Shown here one piece after another: positions 1 to 8,900 of a DNA stretch of 22,988 nt (its first letter is position 1; every line of letters starts with the position of its first letter). A model generated the notes under the pieces. It worked only from the letters and a program-made list of their open reading frames with translations. It was not told the DNA's origin and ran no database searches. Made by a program: the position numbers and the translations under genes. The DNA comes from Bacteroidota bacterium (GTDB lineage: Bacteria > Bacteroidota > Bacteroidia > Chitinophagales > Saprospiraceae). The stretch lies in the NCBI GenBank assembly GCA_024280135.1, contig JAJRQS010000053.1, forward strand, positions 1-22,988, read 5' to 3'.

Positions 1-260
1 ATAAACGCGCAAAGCGTACATAAACGCGCAAAGCGCACATAAACGCCAAAGGCATATAAACGCCAAAGGCACATAAACGCGCAAAGCGTACATAAACGCG
101 CAAAGCGTACATAAACGCGCAAAGCGCACATAAACGCCAAAGGCATATAAACGCCAAAGGCATATAAACGCGCAAAGCGCACATAAACGCGCAAAGCGCA
201 CATAAACGCGCAAAGCGCACATAAACGCACGAAGTGCACATAAACGCAACCCTAGGTTGC
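1..260. repeat. Tandem array of short hairpin units (truncated at the window edge)
   Basis: Fourteen consecutive units can be parsed, each beginning ATAAAC. Most are 19 nt (ATAAACGCGCAAAGCGCAC, or the same with GTAC at the end) or 17 nt (ATAAACGCCAAAGGCAT). After ATAAAC each unit has a short inverted repeat around a 3-nt loop: GCGC-AAA-GCGC (5 units), GCGC-AAA-GCGT with a G-U pair (3), GCC-AAA-GGC (4), GCAC-GAA-GTGC (1), and a last divergent unit at 240-260 with GCAACC-CTA-GGTTGC. The arms change together so pairing is kept. Units are also arranged in blocks of long and short types. The array begins at base 1, so its left end is outside the window. There is no spacer diversity as in CRISPR, and stop codons interrupt translation. 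Confidence 0.93.
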
Positions 261-302
261 CTAAAGTCAAAACATCTTCTTATCTTGCAGAAAAAAATTA
301 TT

Positions 303-1391
303 ATGAGAAAGAGAATCTATGTAGCAGCGACTAGTCAGCATGTAGGGAAAACAACTTCTACTTTGGGATTGGTAGCAGCGATGAAAAAGGCAGGCATTCA
401 TGTGGGTTATTGTAAACCAGTAGGGCAGGAGTTTGTGGATTTGAAAAATCTACAAGTGGATAAGGACGCTGTTTTGTTTGCACAATATATGGACTTCAAG
501 ATAGAGTCTAATGTGCATAGCCCTGTGATATTAGGTAAAGGAGCTACGACTGCCTATTTGGAGCATCCGGAGAATTATGATTATCGAAATGATATTTTAG
601 ATGCCTCAGAAGAGTTACATGAAGAGTACGAAATGGTGATATATGAAGGAACAGGGCACCCAGGAGTGGGGAGTGTGGTGGATTTGAATAATGCAGATGT
701 TGCCAAGTTATTGGGTGCGTCAGTCATTATGGTAGTCGAAGGAGGAATTGGGAATACGATTGATAAATTAAATATGTCTTTGGCTTTGTTTAGAGAAGCC
801 AATGTGCCTATTATCGGAGTTATTATTAATAAAGTATTGCCGACGAAAATAGACAAAGTCAAAAGATTGGTTGGGAAGAAGTTGCAGCAGATGAATATTC
901 CTCTGTTGGGATGCCTTCCATACGATAAGACGTTGTCTTATCCGATTCTGTCAACTGTAGCAGATGCCATTCAGGGGCAAGTTATTATGCACCCAGAGCA
1001 GTTAGACAGAAGAGTGAAGGACTTGTTGCCGGGTTCGTTGATTAATCAAGAAGAGCACCATAGTAAAGAAGATTTTTTATTGATTATTAGCTATGGAAGA
1101 ATTGAGGATGCCATTAAAACTTTGGAATCTGATTTTGAAGATCCCTCTATTGTGGGGATTGCACTGACTGTTTTGCATGCAAATATGAAAAGAGAATTTA
1201 GTCCTGAAGTATTGGCTTTTATCAACGCAAGAAAAATACCTGTCATCATTACACCATTAGATACCTATGGTACCGTAATAAAAATTAGTCAAATCGAAGT
1301 AAAAATCAATACCCGTACGCCTTGGAAAGTGACAAAGGCTATTTCCTTAATTGATGAGCATATTGACTTGACTCCTATTATAGAGTTGTAA
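303..1391 (+). CDS. Stand-alone BioD-like P-loop / DRTGG-domain protein (Pta N-terminal homologue)
   Basis: The 362-residue protein starts with a dethiobiotin-synthetase-like P-loop NTPase domain (AAA_26). The Walker A segment is ATSQHVGKTT at about residues 8-17, and CKPVGQE follows at about 38-44. The C-terminal third (about 245-355) fits the DRTGG domain, with its DTYGT..KIS signature, although the GDR-type motif that names the domain reads SYGR here. This two-domain layout is the N-terminal regulatory half of long phosphotransacetylases; the catalytic acetyltransferase domain is absent and no ackA or pta lies nearby. Start: the frame is open from the ATG at 234, but that ATG lies in the hairpin array and would add residues unlike the family. 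The ATG at 303 gives MRKRIYVAATS, the normal beginning. Function is unknown; it probably binds nucleotide and may regulate acetyl-phosphate metabolism. Domain call firm, role inferred. Confidence 0.85.
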   Translation: MRKRIYVAATSQHVGKTTSTLGLVAAMKKAGIHVGYCKPVGQEFVDLKNLQVDKDAVLFAQYMDFKIESNVHSPVILGKGATTAYLEHPENYDYRNDILDASEELHEEYEMVIYEGTGHPGVGSVVDLNNADVAKLLGASVIMVVEGGIGNTIDKLNMSLALFREANVPIIGVIINKVLPTKIDKVKRLVGKKLQQMNIPLLGCLPYDKTLSYPILSTVADAIQGQVIMHPEQLDRRVKDLLPGSLINQEEHHSKEDFLLIISYGRIEDAIKTLESDFEDPSIVGIALTVLHANMKREFSPEVLAFINARKIPVIITPLDTYGTVIKISQIEVKINTRTPWKVTKAISLIDEHIDLTPIIEL

Positions 1392-1502
1392 TGACTTAAT
1401 TCAGTAGATGCAAGTTATGTAGTTGGTTTTGATGGCTAACTAAAAAAAAATACCCCTAGTTATTGCAAAAGTGGAACAAATTGAAGTTTTTTTTGCGAAA
1501 AA

Positions 1503-1534
1503 TTTGCATGTTAGTAAATACTCACTTACCTTTG
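1503..1534 (+). promoter_or_regulatory. Bacteroidota housekeeping promoter of the efflux operon
   Basis: TTG at 1504-1506, 20 bp of spacer, then TACCTTTG at 1527-1534. This matches the Bacteroidota primary-sigma consensus TTG-N19-21-TAnnTTTG exactly. Predicted transcription start is about 1541, some 30 nt before the first ATG at 1572. The -7 box lies between two TetR-type operator half-palindromes, so repression by occlusion is expected. Confidence 0.85.
1510..1529 (+). promoter_or_regulatory. TetR-type operator, site 1 (promoter spacer)
   Basis: GTTAGTAAATACTCACTTAC is an imperfect palindrome centred on AGTAAAT/ACTCACT. It overlaps the spacer and the first bases of the -7 box. It is 14/16 identical over its first 16 bases to the site at 3502 and similarly close to site 2. 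Binding by the TetR protein encoded at 2018-2611 is inferred from position and symmetry. Confidence 0.7.
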
Positions 1535-1535
1535 T

Positions 1536-1555
1536 GTTAGTAAACATTCACTCAC
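1536..1555 (+). promoter_or_regulatory. TetR-type operator, site 2 (over the transcription start)
   Basis: GTTAGTAAACATTCACTCAC lies 26 bp downstream of site 1 and covers the predicted transcription start. It is an imperfect palindrome (AGTAAAC/ATTCACT) and shares the consensus GTTAGTRAAYAYTCAC with sites 1 and 3. Confidence 0.7.
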
Positions 1556-1571
1556 ATTTAAAAATAACATT

Positions 1572-1997
1572 ATGAATGGAAAAAATAACATAGCAGTAGG
1601 TTTTTTGACGATGGGTCTTTTTATGATGTATGGTTTCTTATTGATTTATTTAAGAGATTTTGCTCCTGATAAGCAAGCTTGGATTGATACCTATACGACA
1701 GGAAAACATTTTGAAACGAGATTAGCCCATGTGCATGGTAATTTATTTGCTTTCTTAAATATTTTGATAGGGTACTTATTGTTGCATTTTCGTAATGAAC
1801 TTTCGAGTACTAAAGCTATTTCTTGGTTGGCACTGATAGGACTATTAATGCCATTGGGGATTTTAGCGGAAGTATATTTGGGCGCTCCACCTGTATTGGT
1901 TCTTGTGGGGGCTATTTCGATTATAATTTCTGTTATTTGGTTAGGGCTTTCTTTTTACAATATGAAACAAGGTGTTTTTCAACAGTTGAATAAGTAG
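1572..1997 (+). CDS. Four-TM membrane protein, first gene of the efflux operon
   Basis: The 141-residue protein has no recognised family. Hydrophobic stretches suggest four transmembrane helices, at about residues 8-27, 54-72, 82-103 and 107-129. Helix 2 begins with RLAHVHGNLFAF, in which two histidines and a polar HGN sit at the membrane edge. That arrangement recalls the HxH-type motifs of heme-copper oxidase-like membrane proteins, but the similarity is too short to support a function. It is the first gene after the TetR-controlled promoter and lies 20 nt before the tetR-like gene, so it is co-transcribed with the regulator and the RND pump. It could be a small accessory or sensor of the efflux system. 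Confidence 0.82.
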   Translation: MNGKNNIAVGFLTMGLFMMYGFLLIYLRDFAPDKQAWIDTYTTGKHFETRLAHVHGNLFAFLNILIGYLLLHFRNELSSTKAISWLALIGLLMPLGILAEVYLGAPPVLVLVGAISIIISVIWLGLSFYNMKQGVFQQLNK

Positions 1998-2017
1998 TAT
2001 TAGTTTAACATAACAAT

Positions 2018-2611
2018 ATGAATACAAATACAATGACCAGTCGTCAATTAGAGATTATAGCAGTAGCCGGTAAAATTTTATCTAAATCTGGTGTAAGTGG
2101 CCTGACCACCAAGAACTTATCGAAAGAGATGAATTTTTCGGAAAGTGCCCTTTATCGACATTTCAAATCGAAGCAAGATATCATCATAGCGTTGATAGAG
2201 TACCTTGCGGAAAATATGGATTTACGATATGAGCCTATTTCTAAGATGGATCTATCTGCTGATGAGAAATTTCGAAAACTTTTTGAATCCCAATTTGCCC
2301 ACTTTAAAAAGTATCCTTACTTCGTTGTGTCTGTTTTTTCGGATGGTTTAATGGAAGAAAGTGGACACATCAATGAAGTGATCGAGAAAATAATGAAAGT
2401 GAAGTTGAAGTACCTAATGCCCATTGTAAAAGTAGGGCAGAAGGAAGGTGTTTTTACTAAGGATATTGCAGCGGAAGAAATTGCTCATGTGGTTATGGGG
2501 ACTTTTAGGTTGTTGATGTTTAAGTGGAAAATTTCCAATTTTAGTTTTGATATTGAACAAGTAGGCGGCAAGTCAATTGATACACTCCTAACTTTAATAA
2601 CAAAAAAATGA
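2018..2611 (+). CDS. TetR/AcrR-family transcriptional regulator
   Basis: The 197-residue protein has an N-terminal TetR helix-turn-helix at about residues 8-55: a first helix (RQLEIIAVAGKILSKSG), the turn segment TTKNLSKEMNFSESALYRHF, and then KSKQDI. The C-terminal ligand-binding and dimerisation domain is all-helical and diverged. The start at 2018 is 20 nt after the previous stop; an ATG at 2033 (MTSRQLEI) is an equally reasonable start. The stop overlaps the next ATG (ATGA at 2608-2611), indicating translational coupling. Three palindromic sites, two in the operon promoter and one in the tolC-like gene, make an autoregulatory repressor of the pump the likely role. The inducer is unknown. 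Confidence 0.93.
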   Translation: MNTNTMTSRQLEIIAVAGKILSKSGVSGLTTKNLSKEMNFSESALYRHFKSKQDIIIALIEYLAENMDLRYEPISKMDLSADEKFRKLFESQFAHFKKYPYFVVSVFSDGLMEESGHINEVIEKIMKVKLKYLMPIVKVGQKEGVFTKDIAAEEIAHVVMGTFRLLMFKWKISNFSFDIEQVGGKSIDTLLTLITKK

Positions 2612-2997
2612 AAAATGTAAAAAAATATATTCCTGCTTTCATTTTAGCGGCTTTTGGTGCGTTGACCATTTTTATGAGCGGGTCCGTCATCTTTGATTTA
2701 TTTGGGATTCGGGCCATGGAAGGAAATTATGTACCTTTTATTGTTTGGGCAAATCATTTATTGGGATGGATGTATTTGGCAGCTGCTTATGGTTTTGTCA
2801 AAACAAAAAATTGGACTTTTCCTCTGTTAGCGATAGGTACGGGTCTATTAATAGTAGCGTTTATCGCACTACAAATGCATATCAATGCGGGCGGTATATT
2901 TGAAGAGAAAACAGTTAAGGCGATGATGTTTAGAATAACGGTTACAGCTGTTATGACGGCAATTGCTTTTTTTACCATTACTAAAAACAAAAAATGA
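2608..2997 (+). CDS. Four-TM membrane protein, third gene of the efflux operon
   Basis: The 129-residue protein is not recognised. Predicted transmembrane helices lie at about residues 7-30, 42-64, 70-88 and 103-123. The second holds a polar WANHLLGW stretch, and the third ends in LQMHINAGG. It overlaps the tetR-like stop by ATGA, and its own stop overlaps the next gene by ATGA (2994-2997), so the three genes are tightly coupled. Its size and layout resemble the membrane protein encoded at 1572, but I see no convincing sequence similarity. A role linked to the pump or to stress at the inner membrane is inferred from position only. Confidence 0.82.
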   Translation: MKNVKKYIPAFILAAFGALTIFMSGSVIFDLFGIRAMEGNYVPFIVWANHLLGWMYLAAAYGFVKTKNWTFPLLAIGTGLLIVAFIALQMHINAGGIFEEKTVKAMMFRITVTAVMTAIAFFTITKNKK

Positions 2998-3455
2998 AGA
3001 ACAAGAAGTTTTTAATATTACTGGTTTTGCCTCTGTTTATTTTTGCTTGCGCAAATGAGCATAAAGAGGAAAAGCATGAAACAAATACGGAGGAGGTTTT
3101 TGTTGAGCATAAGGATGATCACAATAGTGAGATTGCACTCAATAATGGTTCCCTATGGAAAATTGATGATAATATGATGATCTTTTTAGAGAAGATGAAT
3201 ACTGAAGTAGAAGCCTTTGCAGGAAAAAGTTACAATGACTATCAAGTCTTAGCGATGAGTTTACAAGAAAATATAGAGGGATTGACTTCTAATTGTACGA
3301 TGACTGGGCAAGCACACGACGAATTGCATAAATGGTTGTTGCCATACATCGATACTGTCAACGATTTTGCGAAAGCGGATAATGCAAAAGAGGCTGCCAT
3401 ACAACTAAAAGAAGTGAAGACGGCCTTTGAAAAATTTAATCAATATTTTCAATAA
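2994..3455 (+). CDS. His-rich lipoprotein with a CTMxGxxHDxLH domain
   Basis: The 153-residue protein has a signal peptide ending in a lipobox (IFAC, acylated Cys19), so it should be anchored in an outer or periplasm-facing membrane. Residues 20-45 form a linker rich in His, Glu and Lys. The rest (about 54-153) is a helical domain beginning LWKID and ending FNQYF, with the motif CTMTGQAHDELH (Cys101, Met103, His108, His112). The same domain forms the C-terminus of the cytochrome c lipoprotein at 9548-10351. Cys, Met and His in such spacing suggest metal or heme binding, but that is inference. ATGA overlap with the upstream gene ties it to the efflux operon. No named family is assigned. Confidence 0.85.
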   Translation: MKNKKFLILLVLPLFIFACANEHKEEKHETNTEEVFVEHKDDHNSEIALNNGSLWKIDDNMMIFLEKMNTEVEAFAGKSYNDYQVLAMSLQENIEGLTSNCTMTGQAHDELHKWLLPYIDTVNDFAKADNAKEAAIQLKEVKTAFEKFNQYFQ

Positions 3456-3496
3456 GTAGCTACTAGGGCTATTATTGAACAAAAAAAAATTAACTT

Positions 3497-4822
3497 ATGA
3501 TGTTAGTGAATATTCACATTCGACTCGTGGTTGTTTTGTTTTTCCTACTCGGAAATGCAGCTATTCAAGCACAAGTATGGCCATTAGAGCAATGTTTGGA
3601 AACGGCTGTTTCAAACAATAGAAAACTCGAAATAGGTAGAAATACCATTCAACAAGGTATGGATCGAAAGATACAGGTTAAAGCGAACCTGATGCCTAAA
3701 GTCAAAATTGAAGCAGACTATAAATACTTTATCGATTTGCCTACGCAGCTTATGCCGGCCAATGCTTTCAATCCGATGGCACCCGAAGGTCAATTTAAAG
3801 TAGCTCAATTTGGTGTGCCACATAATATTAATGCGAATTTGCAAGTTGCGATGCCGCTCTACAATCCCAAACTGAAAAGTGCTATTAAAAATTCGGGTAT
3901 TGGTATTGAGCTGGCAGAATTGAAATACAAAAAGTCAAAAGAAGAAATTTTGTTTAACATTTCAGAACTATATTATAACGCACAAATTATCAAAAGTCAG
4001 ATGAAATTCATCGATGATAATATGGCAAATAGTAGAAAGCTCCACAAGACGCTAAGCTTGTTAAAAGAACATAAATTAGTTATCGGGACTGATGTTGATA
4101 AAATAGCTTTACAAATTGACCAATTAGAAAGTAAGAAAAAAATCCTTAAAGGTAAATATGATCAAGTATTGAACGGAATGAAAACTTGGATGGGCGTCTC
4201 TTTGGACGAAAACATTGAAGTAGAATCTAAAATTGATTATAAGCCTTTTCAAGAGTATCCTACAAATGTGACCACTGATATTAGGTTAGTGGAAACCAAA
4301 AAACGCTTATTGGAAGGTGAAGTCGATATGATTGATAAAGAAAAATTACCATCAGTCATGGCGTATGGTTCTTATGGAGCAGTGGGGTATGGGTATGATA
4401 AGTCACCGAATGAATTTTTGGATTTCTATGCAATGGGTTTTGTCGGAATTAAAGCTTCTTATAATCTTTTTGATGGTCAGATCTCTAAGAAGAAAAAGAA
4501 GGTGAAGATGCATGAAATCATCAATAATAATTTGCAATTGGAGTTATTGAAAGACCAAAATGAACTACAAATTAGAAATGCTAGTCTAAAGATTGTTGTT
4601 GCAGGTGAATCTATTAAAGCAAGCGAGTCTCAGATAAAATTTGCACAAGAGATTTATGACCAAACCATTAACCAGCAGAAGGCAGGAGTAGCCTCTATTT
4701 CGGATGTGATAATGGCAGATAGTGCTTTACGCCAAGTACAGCAAGATTATCTAACGGCGGTTGTAGAATATTACAAAGCGGATCTAGAACTGAAGAATGT
4801 CACAGGAAATTTTCAAAATTAA
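3497..4822 (+). CDS. TolC-family outer-membrane efflux protein
   Basis: The 441-residue protein has a signal peptide (arginine at 9, hydrophobic core 10-18, cleavage probably after AIQA at residue 25). The mature part begins VWPLEQCLETAVSNN, the usual opening of the outer-membrane efflux protein repeat. Long helical coiled-coil segments follow, and the second half repeats the pattern, ending ADLELKNVTG as TolC proteins commonly do. It forms the outer-membrane channel for the adaptor and RND pump encoded directly downstream (21-nt gap). A near-perfect TetR-type operator (3502-3521) overlaps codons 3-9, inside the signal peptide. It may allow extra repression of the pump genes by blocking elongation or a promoter that I could not identify. 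Confidence 0.93.
   Translation: MMLVNIHIRLVVVLFFLLGNAAIQAQVWPLEQCLETAVSNNRKLEIGRNTIQQGMDRKIQVKANLMPKVKIEADYKYFIDLPTQLMPANAFNPMAPEGQFKVAQFGVPHNINANLQVAMPLYNPKLKSAIKNSGIGIELAELKYKKSKEEILFNISELYYNAQIIKSQMKFIDDNMANSRKLHKTLSLLKEHKLVIGTDVDKIALQIDQLESKKKILKGKYDQVLNGMKTWMGVSLDENIEVESKIDYKPFQEYPTNVTTDIRLVETKKRLLEGEVDMIDKEKLPSVMAYGSYGAVGYGYDKSPNEFLDFYAMGFVGIKASYNLFDGQISKKKKKVKMHEIINNNLQLELLKDQNELQIRNASLKIVVAGESIKASESQIKFAQEIYDQTINQQKAGVASISDVIMADSALRQVQQDYLTAVVEYYKADLELKNVTGNFQN
3502..3521 (+). promoter_or_regulatory. TetR-type operator, site 3, inside the tolC-like coding sequence
   Basis: GTTAGTGAATATTCACATTC contains a perfect 12-bp palindrome (GTGAATATTCAC at 3506-3517). It matches the two promoter-proximal sites at 14 of 16 positions. 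It lies only a few bases past the start codon at 3497, within codons 3-9. Binding is inferred. Confidence 0.6.
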
Positions 4823-4843
4823 TTAAACAGAAAATCAAATAAA

Positions 4844-5893
4844 ATGAAATACATCATCAACATTTTAATTCTACTTGCCATAGTGGCCTTAGTCGTCTTA
4901 AAAGTAAAAGAGAATAAAGCGACGGTAGAAGGAGAAGTTTTTAACTTCGATAGGGAACAACCGATTCACGTCTTGACTAAAAAGTTAAGTCTTCAATCGG
5001 GACAACCCGCTAACCAAATCACAGGAAATTTTTTCCCAAATCGAAACACCCAGGTGAATTCGGAATTTCAAGGAAAAATAATAAGCATCACTGTGGATGA
5101 GGGGGACAAAGTGCGTAAAGGACAAGTATTAGTCCAAATTGATAAATCTATGCTTGAGTTACAATTGCAAGCACTTGATGTAAAGATTGAAGGACTTAAT
5201 ACGGATATCGCTCGGTATCGTACACTAGTAGAGGCTGATGCGATTCAAGCAGTGAAATTGGAAAAAACAGAATTGGGTCTAAGATCTGCTCAAGCGCAAC
5301 GTGCGACTATTTTGGAGCAAATAAAGAAAACGACTGTGTATGCTCCTTTCTCAGGGGTGATCATTAAAAAAATGGCTGAGGTCGGTTCTTTTGCAGCTCC
5401 TGCTCGACCCTTGTTTATCCTAAGTGATATTAACCGTTTGAAATTTACAGTTAATGTGCCGGAAAGTGAATTGAATCAATTTAAATTGAATAAAAAATAC
5501 GCAATTTCTATAGATGCCTATCCAGATTTGAAACTGATAGGAAAAGCAGTCATGATAGCGAGTCAAGGAAATGGCAGCAATACTTATCCCGTGCAGTTTG
5601 AAGTAAAAAATACAAACAAGCAAAAGATAAAGGCAGGTATGTTTGGTCAAATACATATTGAATCTAAAAAAGAAGAACAAACGCTAATGATTCCGGCTTC
5701 TACCATTGTGGGTTCTAATAAAGTGCCACAAGTTTATGTTGTGAAAGATGGGAAAGCTGTATTGAAAAAAATAGTTACAGGAAAAAGAATTGGTGATAAT
5801 GTGCTGGTACTTAGTGGGTTATCGGTGGAAGATGAAATTGTAACGAGTGGTTTTATCAATTTATTTGATGGCGCTAACATTGCAAAACAATAA
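4844..5893 (+). CDS. RND efflux periplasmic adaptor (HlyD/MFP family)
   Basis: The 349-residue protein has an N-terminal membrane anchor (about residues 4-20) and no lipobox. The order of segments is typical of adaptors. A first lipoyl half (NSEFQGKIISITVDEGDKVRKGQVL, about 70-94) is followed by a short coiled-coil hairpin (about 100-155) and the second lipoyl half (TVYAPFSGVIIKK, about 162-174). A beta-barrel (about 185-270) and the membrane-proximal domain complete it. It bridges the pump in the inner membrane and the TolC-like channel. The gene lies between them with gaps of 21 and 11 nt, so the three products form one tripartite system. Confidence 0.94.
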   Translation: MKYIINILILLAIVALVVLKVKENKATVEGEVFNFDREQPIHVLTKKLSLQSGQPANQITGNFFPNRNTQVNSEFQGKIISITVDEGDKVRKGQVLVQIDKSMLELQLQALDVKIEGLNTDIARYRTLVEADAIQAVKLEKTELGLRSAQAQRATILEQIKKTTVYAPFSGVIIKKMAEVGSFAAPARPLFILSDINRLKFTVNVPESELNQFKLNKKYAISIDAYPDLKLIGKAVMIASQGNGSNTYPVQFEVKNTNKQKIKAGMFGQIHIESKKEEQTLMIPASTIVGSNKVPQVYVVKDGKAVLKKIVTGKRIGDNVLVLSGLSVEDEIVTSGFINLFDGANIAKQ

Positions 5894-5904
5894 AAACAAA
5901 TACA

Positions 5905-8900
5905 ATGAATATTACAGAAATATCAATTAAAAGACCTTCGCTAATCATTGTTTTGTTTAGTATTTTGACGCTATTGGGTTATATCGGATATAAGAATTTG
6001 AGCTATGAATTACTCCCAGATTTTAACCAGCCCGTCATTGTTATTAAAACAATTTACCCGGGTGCAGAACCGCAAGAAGTAGAGACTTCGGTGTCACGGA
6101 AAATCGAAGATGCCTTGTCTAATTTGGAAGGCGTGGACTACTTGATTACGAAGTCTTTACCGAATGCCTCTGTTGTTATTGCCAATATGAAGTATGGAAC
6201 AGATTTGGATGTGACTATTCAAGATGCTCAACGATATATTGATAATATTAAAAATGATTTGCCAGATGCAGTCCTTAGTCCAATGATGAGCAAAGTTTCT
6301 CCAAATGATTTGCCGATTATGTCGATTAGTGCATCAAGTGATCTGCCAGCAACGGAATTCTATCAAAAAATGATAGATGATTTTTTACCCCAAATCCAAC
6401 AACTTAAAGGAGTTGCAGAAATAAGTATTTTGGGTGCTGAGGAAAGAGAAGTCCAAGTTAAAATAGATCAAGATAAATTAAAATTATATAAAATCTCTTT
6501 ATTGCAGGTGGTGGAGGCAATTAATCGTTCGGGAATAGATTTACCAGCAGGTTCGATTGAGACTTTTTCCGAAAGGACTTCCGTTAGGTTAACTGGAAAA
6601 TTCCATCAGTTAGAAGATATCAAGAACGTACAAATCGGCATGCCAGAACCAGGTAGTCCTGTGTATGTCAAGGACGTGGCAGTGGTGTCCGATGGAGTCA
6701 AAAAAATAACTTCGTTAAGTCGTTTTAATGGAAAAGCAGGATTAGGTTTAATATTAAAAAAACAAGGGGATGCGAATGCGGTAGATATGTCCAAGTTGGT
6801 AAGGGATAAACTAGCAGAGATTACAGAAAAAAATCAAGCGGATAATGTCCAGTTTACCGTCGCAGATGATAGCACTGATAATACGATTTCTGCAGTAAAA
6901 GCAGTGGTAGATGATTTGATTTTGGCGGTTATTTTGGTGTCAATAGTGATGCTTTTGTTCTTACATAGTTTCCGAAATTCTTTGATTGTATTGGTGGCGA
7001 TACCCACTTCTTTGGTGACGGCATTTGCTGCGATGTGGATATTAGGTTATACCTTGAATTTGATGACACTATTGGCTATGTCATTGATTATAGGGATTTT
7101 AGTAGATGATGCGACTGTAGTATTAGAGAATATTCAGAGGCATTTGGACATGGGGAAAGGGAAAAGAGAGGCTGCGTTAGATGGACGGATGGAGATTGGA
7201 TTTTCGGCTATTTCGATTACTTTAGTAGATGTCGTGGTATTTTTACCTATTCTTTTTATTCAGGTATTTGTAGCGGATATGCTACAGCAATTTGCCGTGG
7301 TGGTAATCGTTTCGACTTTAACTAGTTTGTTGGTTGGTTTTACTTTGACCCCTTGGATGGCTTCTCGAATAGGCAAATCTGAAGATTTGAAACCTACGAA
7401 TTTCTTTAATAAATTCTTACTCTGGTTTGAGCGTCAATTAGATAATTTTATCGCTTGGTATGGCAAACAATTGAACTGGGTGTTGAATCATAAATTAGCC
7501 TTTGTAGGGATTCTTGTGGTGTTGATTGGAATGACTGGGGCTTTGATGAAGCAGGGTATTGTAGGCATGGAATTGGTTTCTACTGGTGACCAAGGTAAGT
7601 TTAGCCTGTTCTTAGAATATGATAAATCTGCCAACTTACAGACTAATAATATTACTTCTACGAAGGTAGAATCATTTTTAATGCAACAGCCTGAAGTGGA
7701 AACGGTTTTTAGTAATATTGGTGGGCCTAGTACGAGTATCGGCAGCCTGGGTGTAGGGGCCTCAAATAAAGCTGAATTTACGGTTCAGTTAAAGCCCATG
7801 GAGGAGCGTGGAGGAAGAACGACTACAAAATACATGATTGGTATGCGTGAGGCCATGCGAAAAGAATTTCCTGGCGTTAGTTTTTCAATGGCTGCTTTGG
7901 GTTTAGTGCCTCGTACGGCTCCCATTGAAATTACGCTGAGTGGTAGTAATATTGATCAAGTAATGAAAGCCGCTAATGAATTAAAAGTGGCTGTCGAAAA
8001 TGTACCAGGGGCTGACAATGTGCGTTTGTCAGTAGAGGAGGGAAGTCCTGAATTGAAAGTTGTGCCTAATAGAGATAAAATGCAACGACTTGGTTTGTCA
8101 ACTGCTTATGTTGGAATGAATTTGAGAACGGCCTTTACAGGAAATGATGATGCGATTCTGGTAGATGGAGGAGTAGAGTATCCCGTTCGGATTTGGTTAG
8201 ATGATTTTGATCGGAAAAATTATGACGATGTCAATAATTTAACGATTATTAATCCTAAAGGAATGGCTATTAAGGTACACGAATTTGCAAAAGTAGAACA
8301 AGGAAAGTCTTCTTCTTTATTAGAACGAAAAGATCGGCAGCCTGCTGTTACATTGACTGCTGATGCTTTGGGGCGTCCTTCAGGTACAATGGCAGATGAA
8401 GTCGTCGCGTTTGTGAAAAACAACCCTTTACCGGATGGAGTAGAGATGACTTGGGGAAGTGATGTAAAGAAACAGAATGAAAGTTTTGGAGCATTGGGAA
8501 ATGTTTTATTGATTTCTTTTTTGTTGATTTATTTAATAATGGTGGCGCTGTATGATAGTTTTGTTTATCCATTTGTCGTACTATTTTCCATTCCGGCGGC
8601 AGTGATAGGCGCTTTGTTTGCCTTGAATATTTCGATGAGTAACCTAAGTTTATTTGCCCTTTTGGGAATGATTATGTTGATGGGATTGGTGGTGAAGAAT
8701 GCCATTTTAATTGTTGATTTTACGAACCAATTAAAAGCCGAAGGTAAGCATTATAAAGAAGCTTTATTGATGGCCGGTAAAGAGCGGATGCGCCCAATTT
8801 TGATGACCACGATTTCCATGGTAATAGGGATGTTGCCTATTGCATTGGGTACGGGAGCAGGTGCAGAATGGAAAAACGGACTTGCTTGGATCATCATTGG

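Noticed and set aside
1..260. CRISPR array
   Set aside because: Units are 17-19 nt head-to-tail with no unique spacers, and no cas genes are present.
234..302. N-terminal extension of the Pta-like protein
   Set aside because: The extra 23 codons lie partly in the hairpin array and read as non-family sequence; the conserved N-terminus begins at 303.
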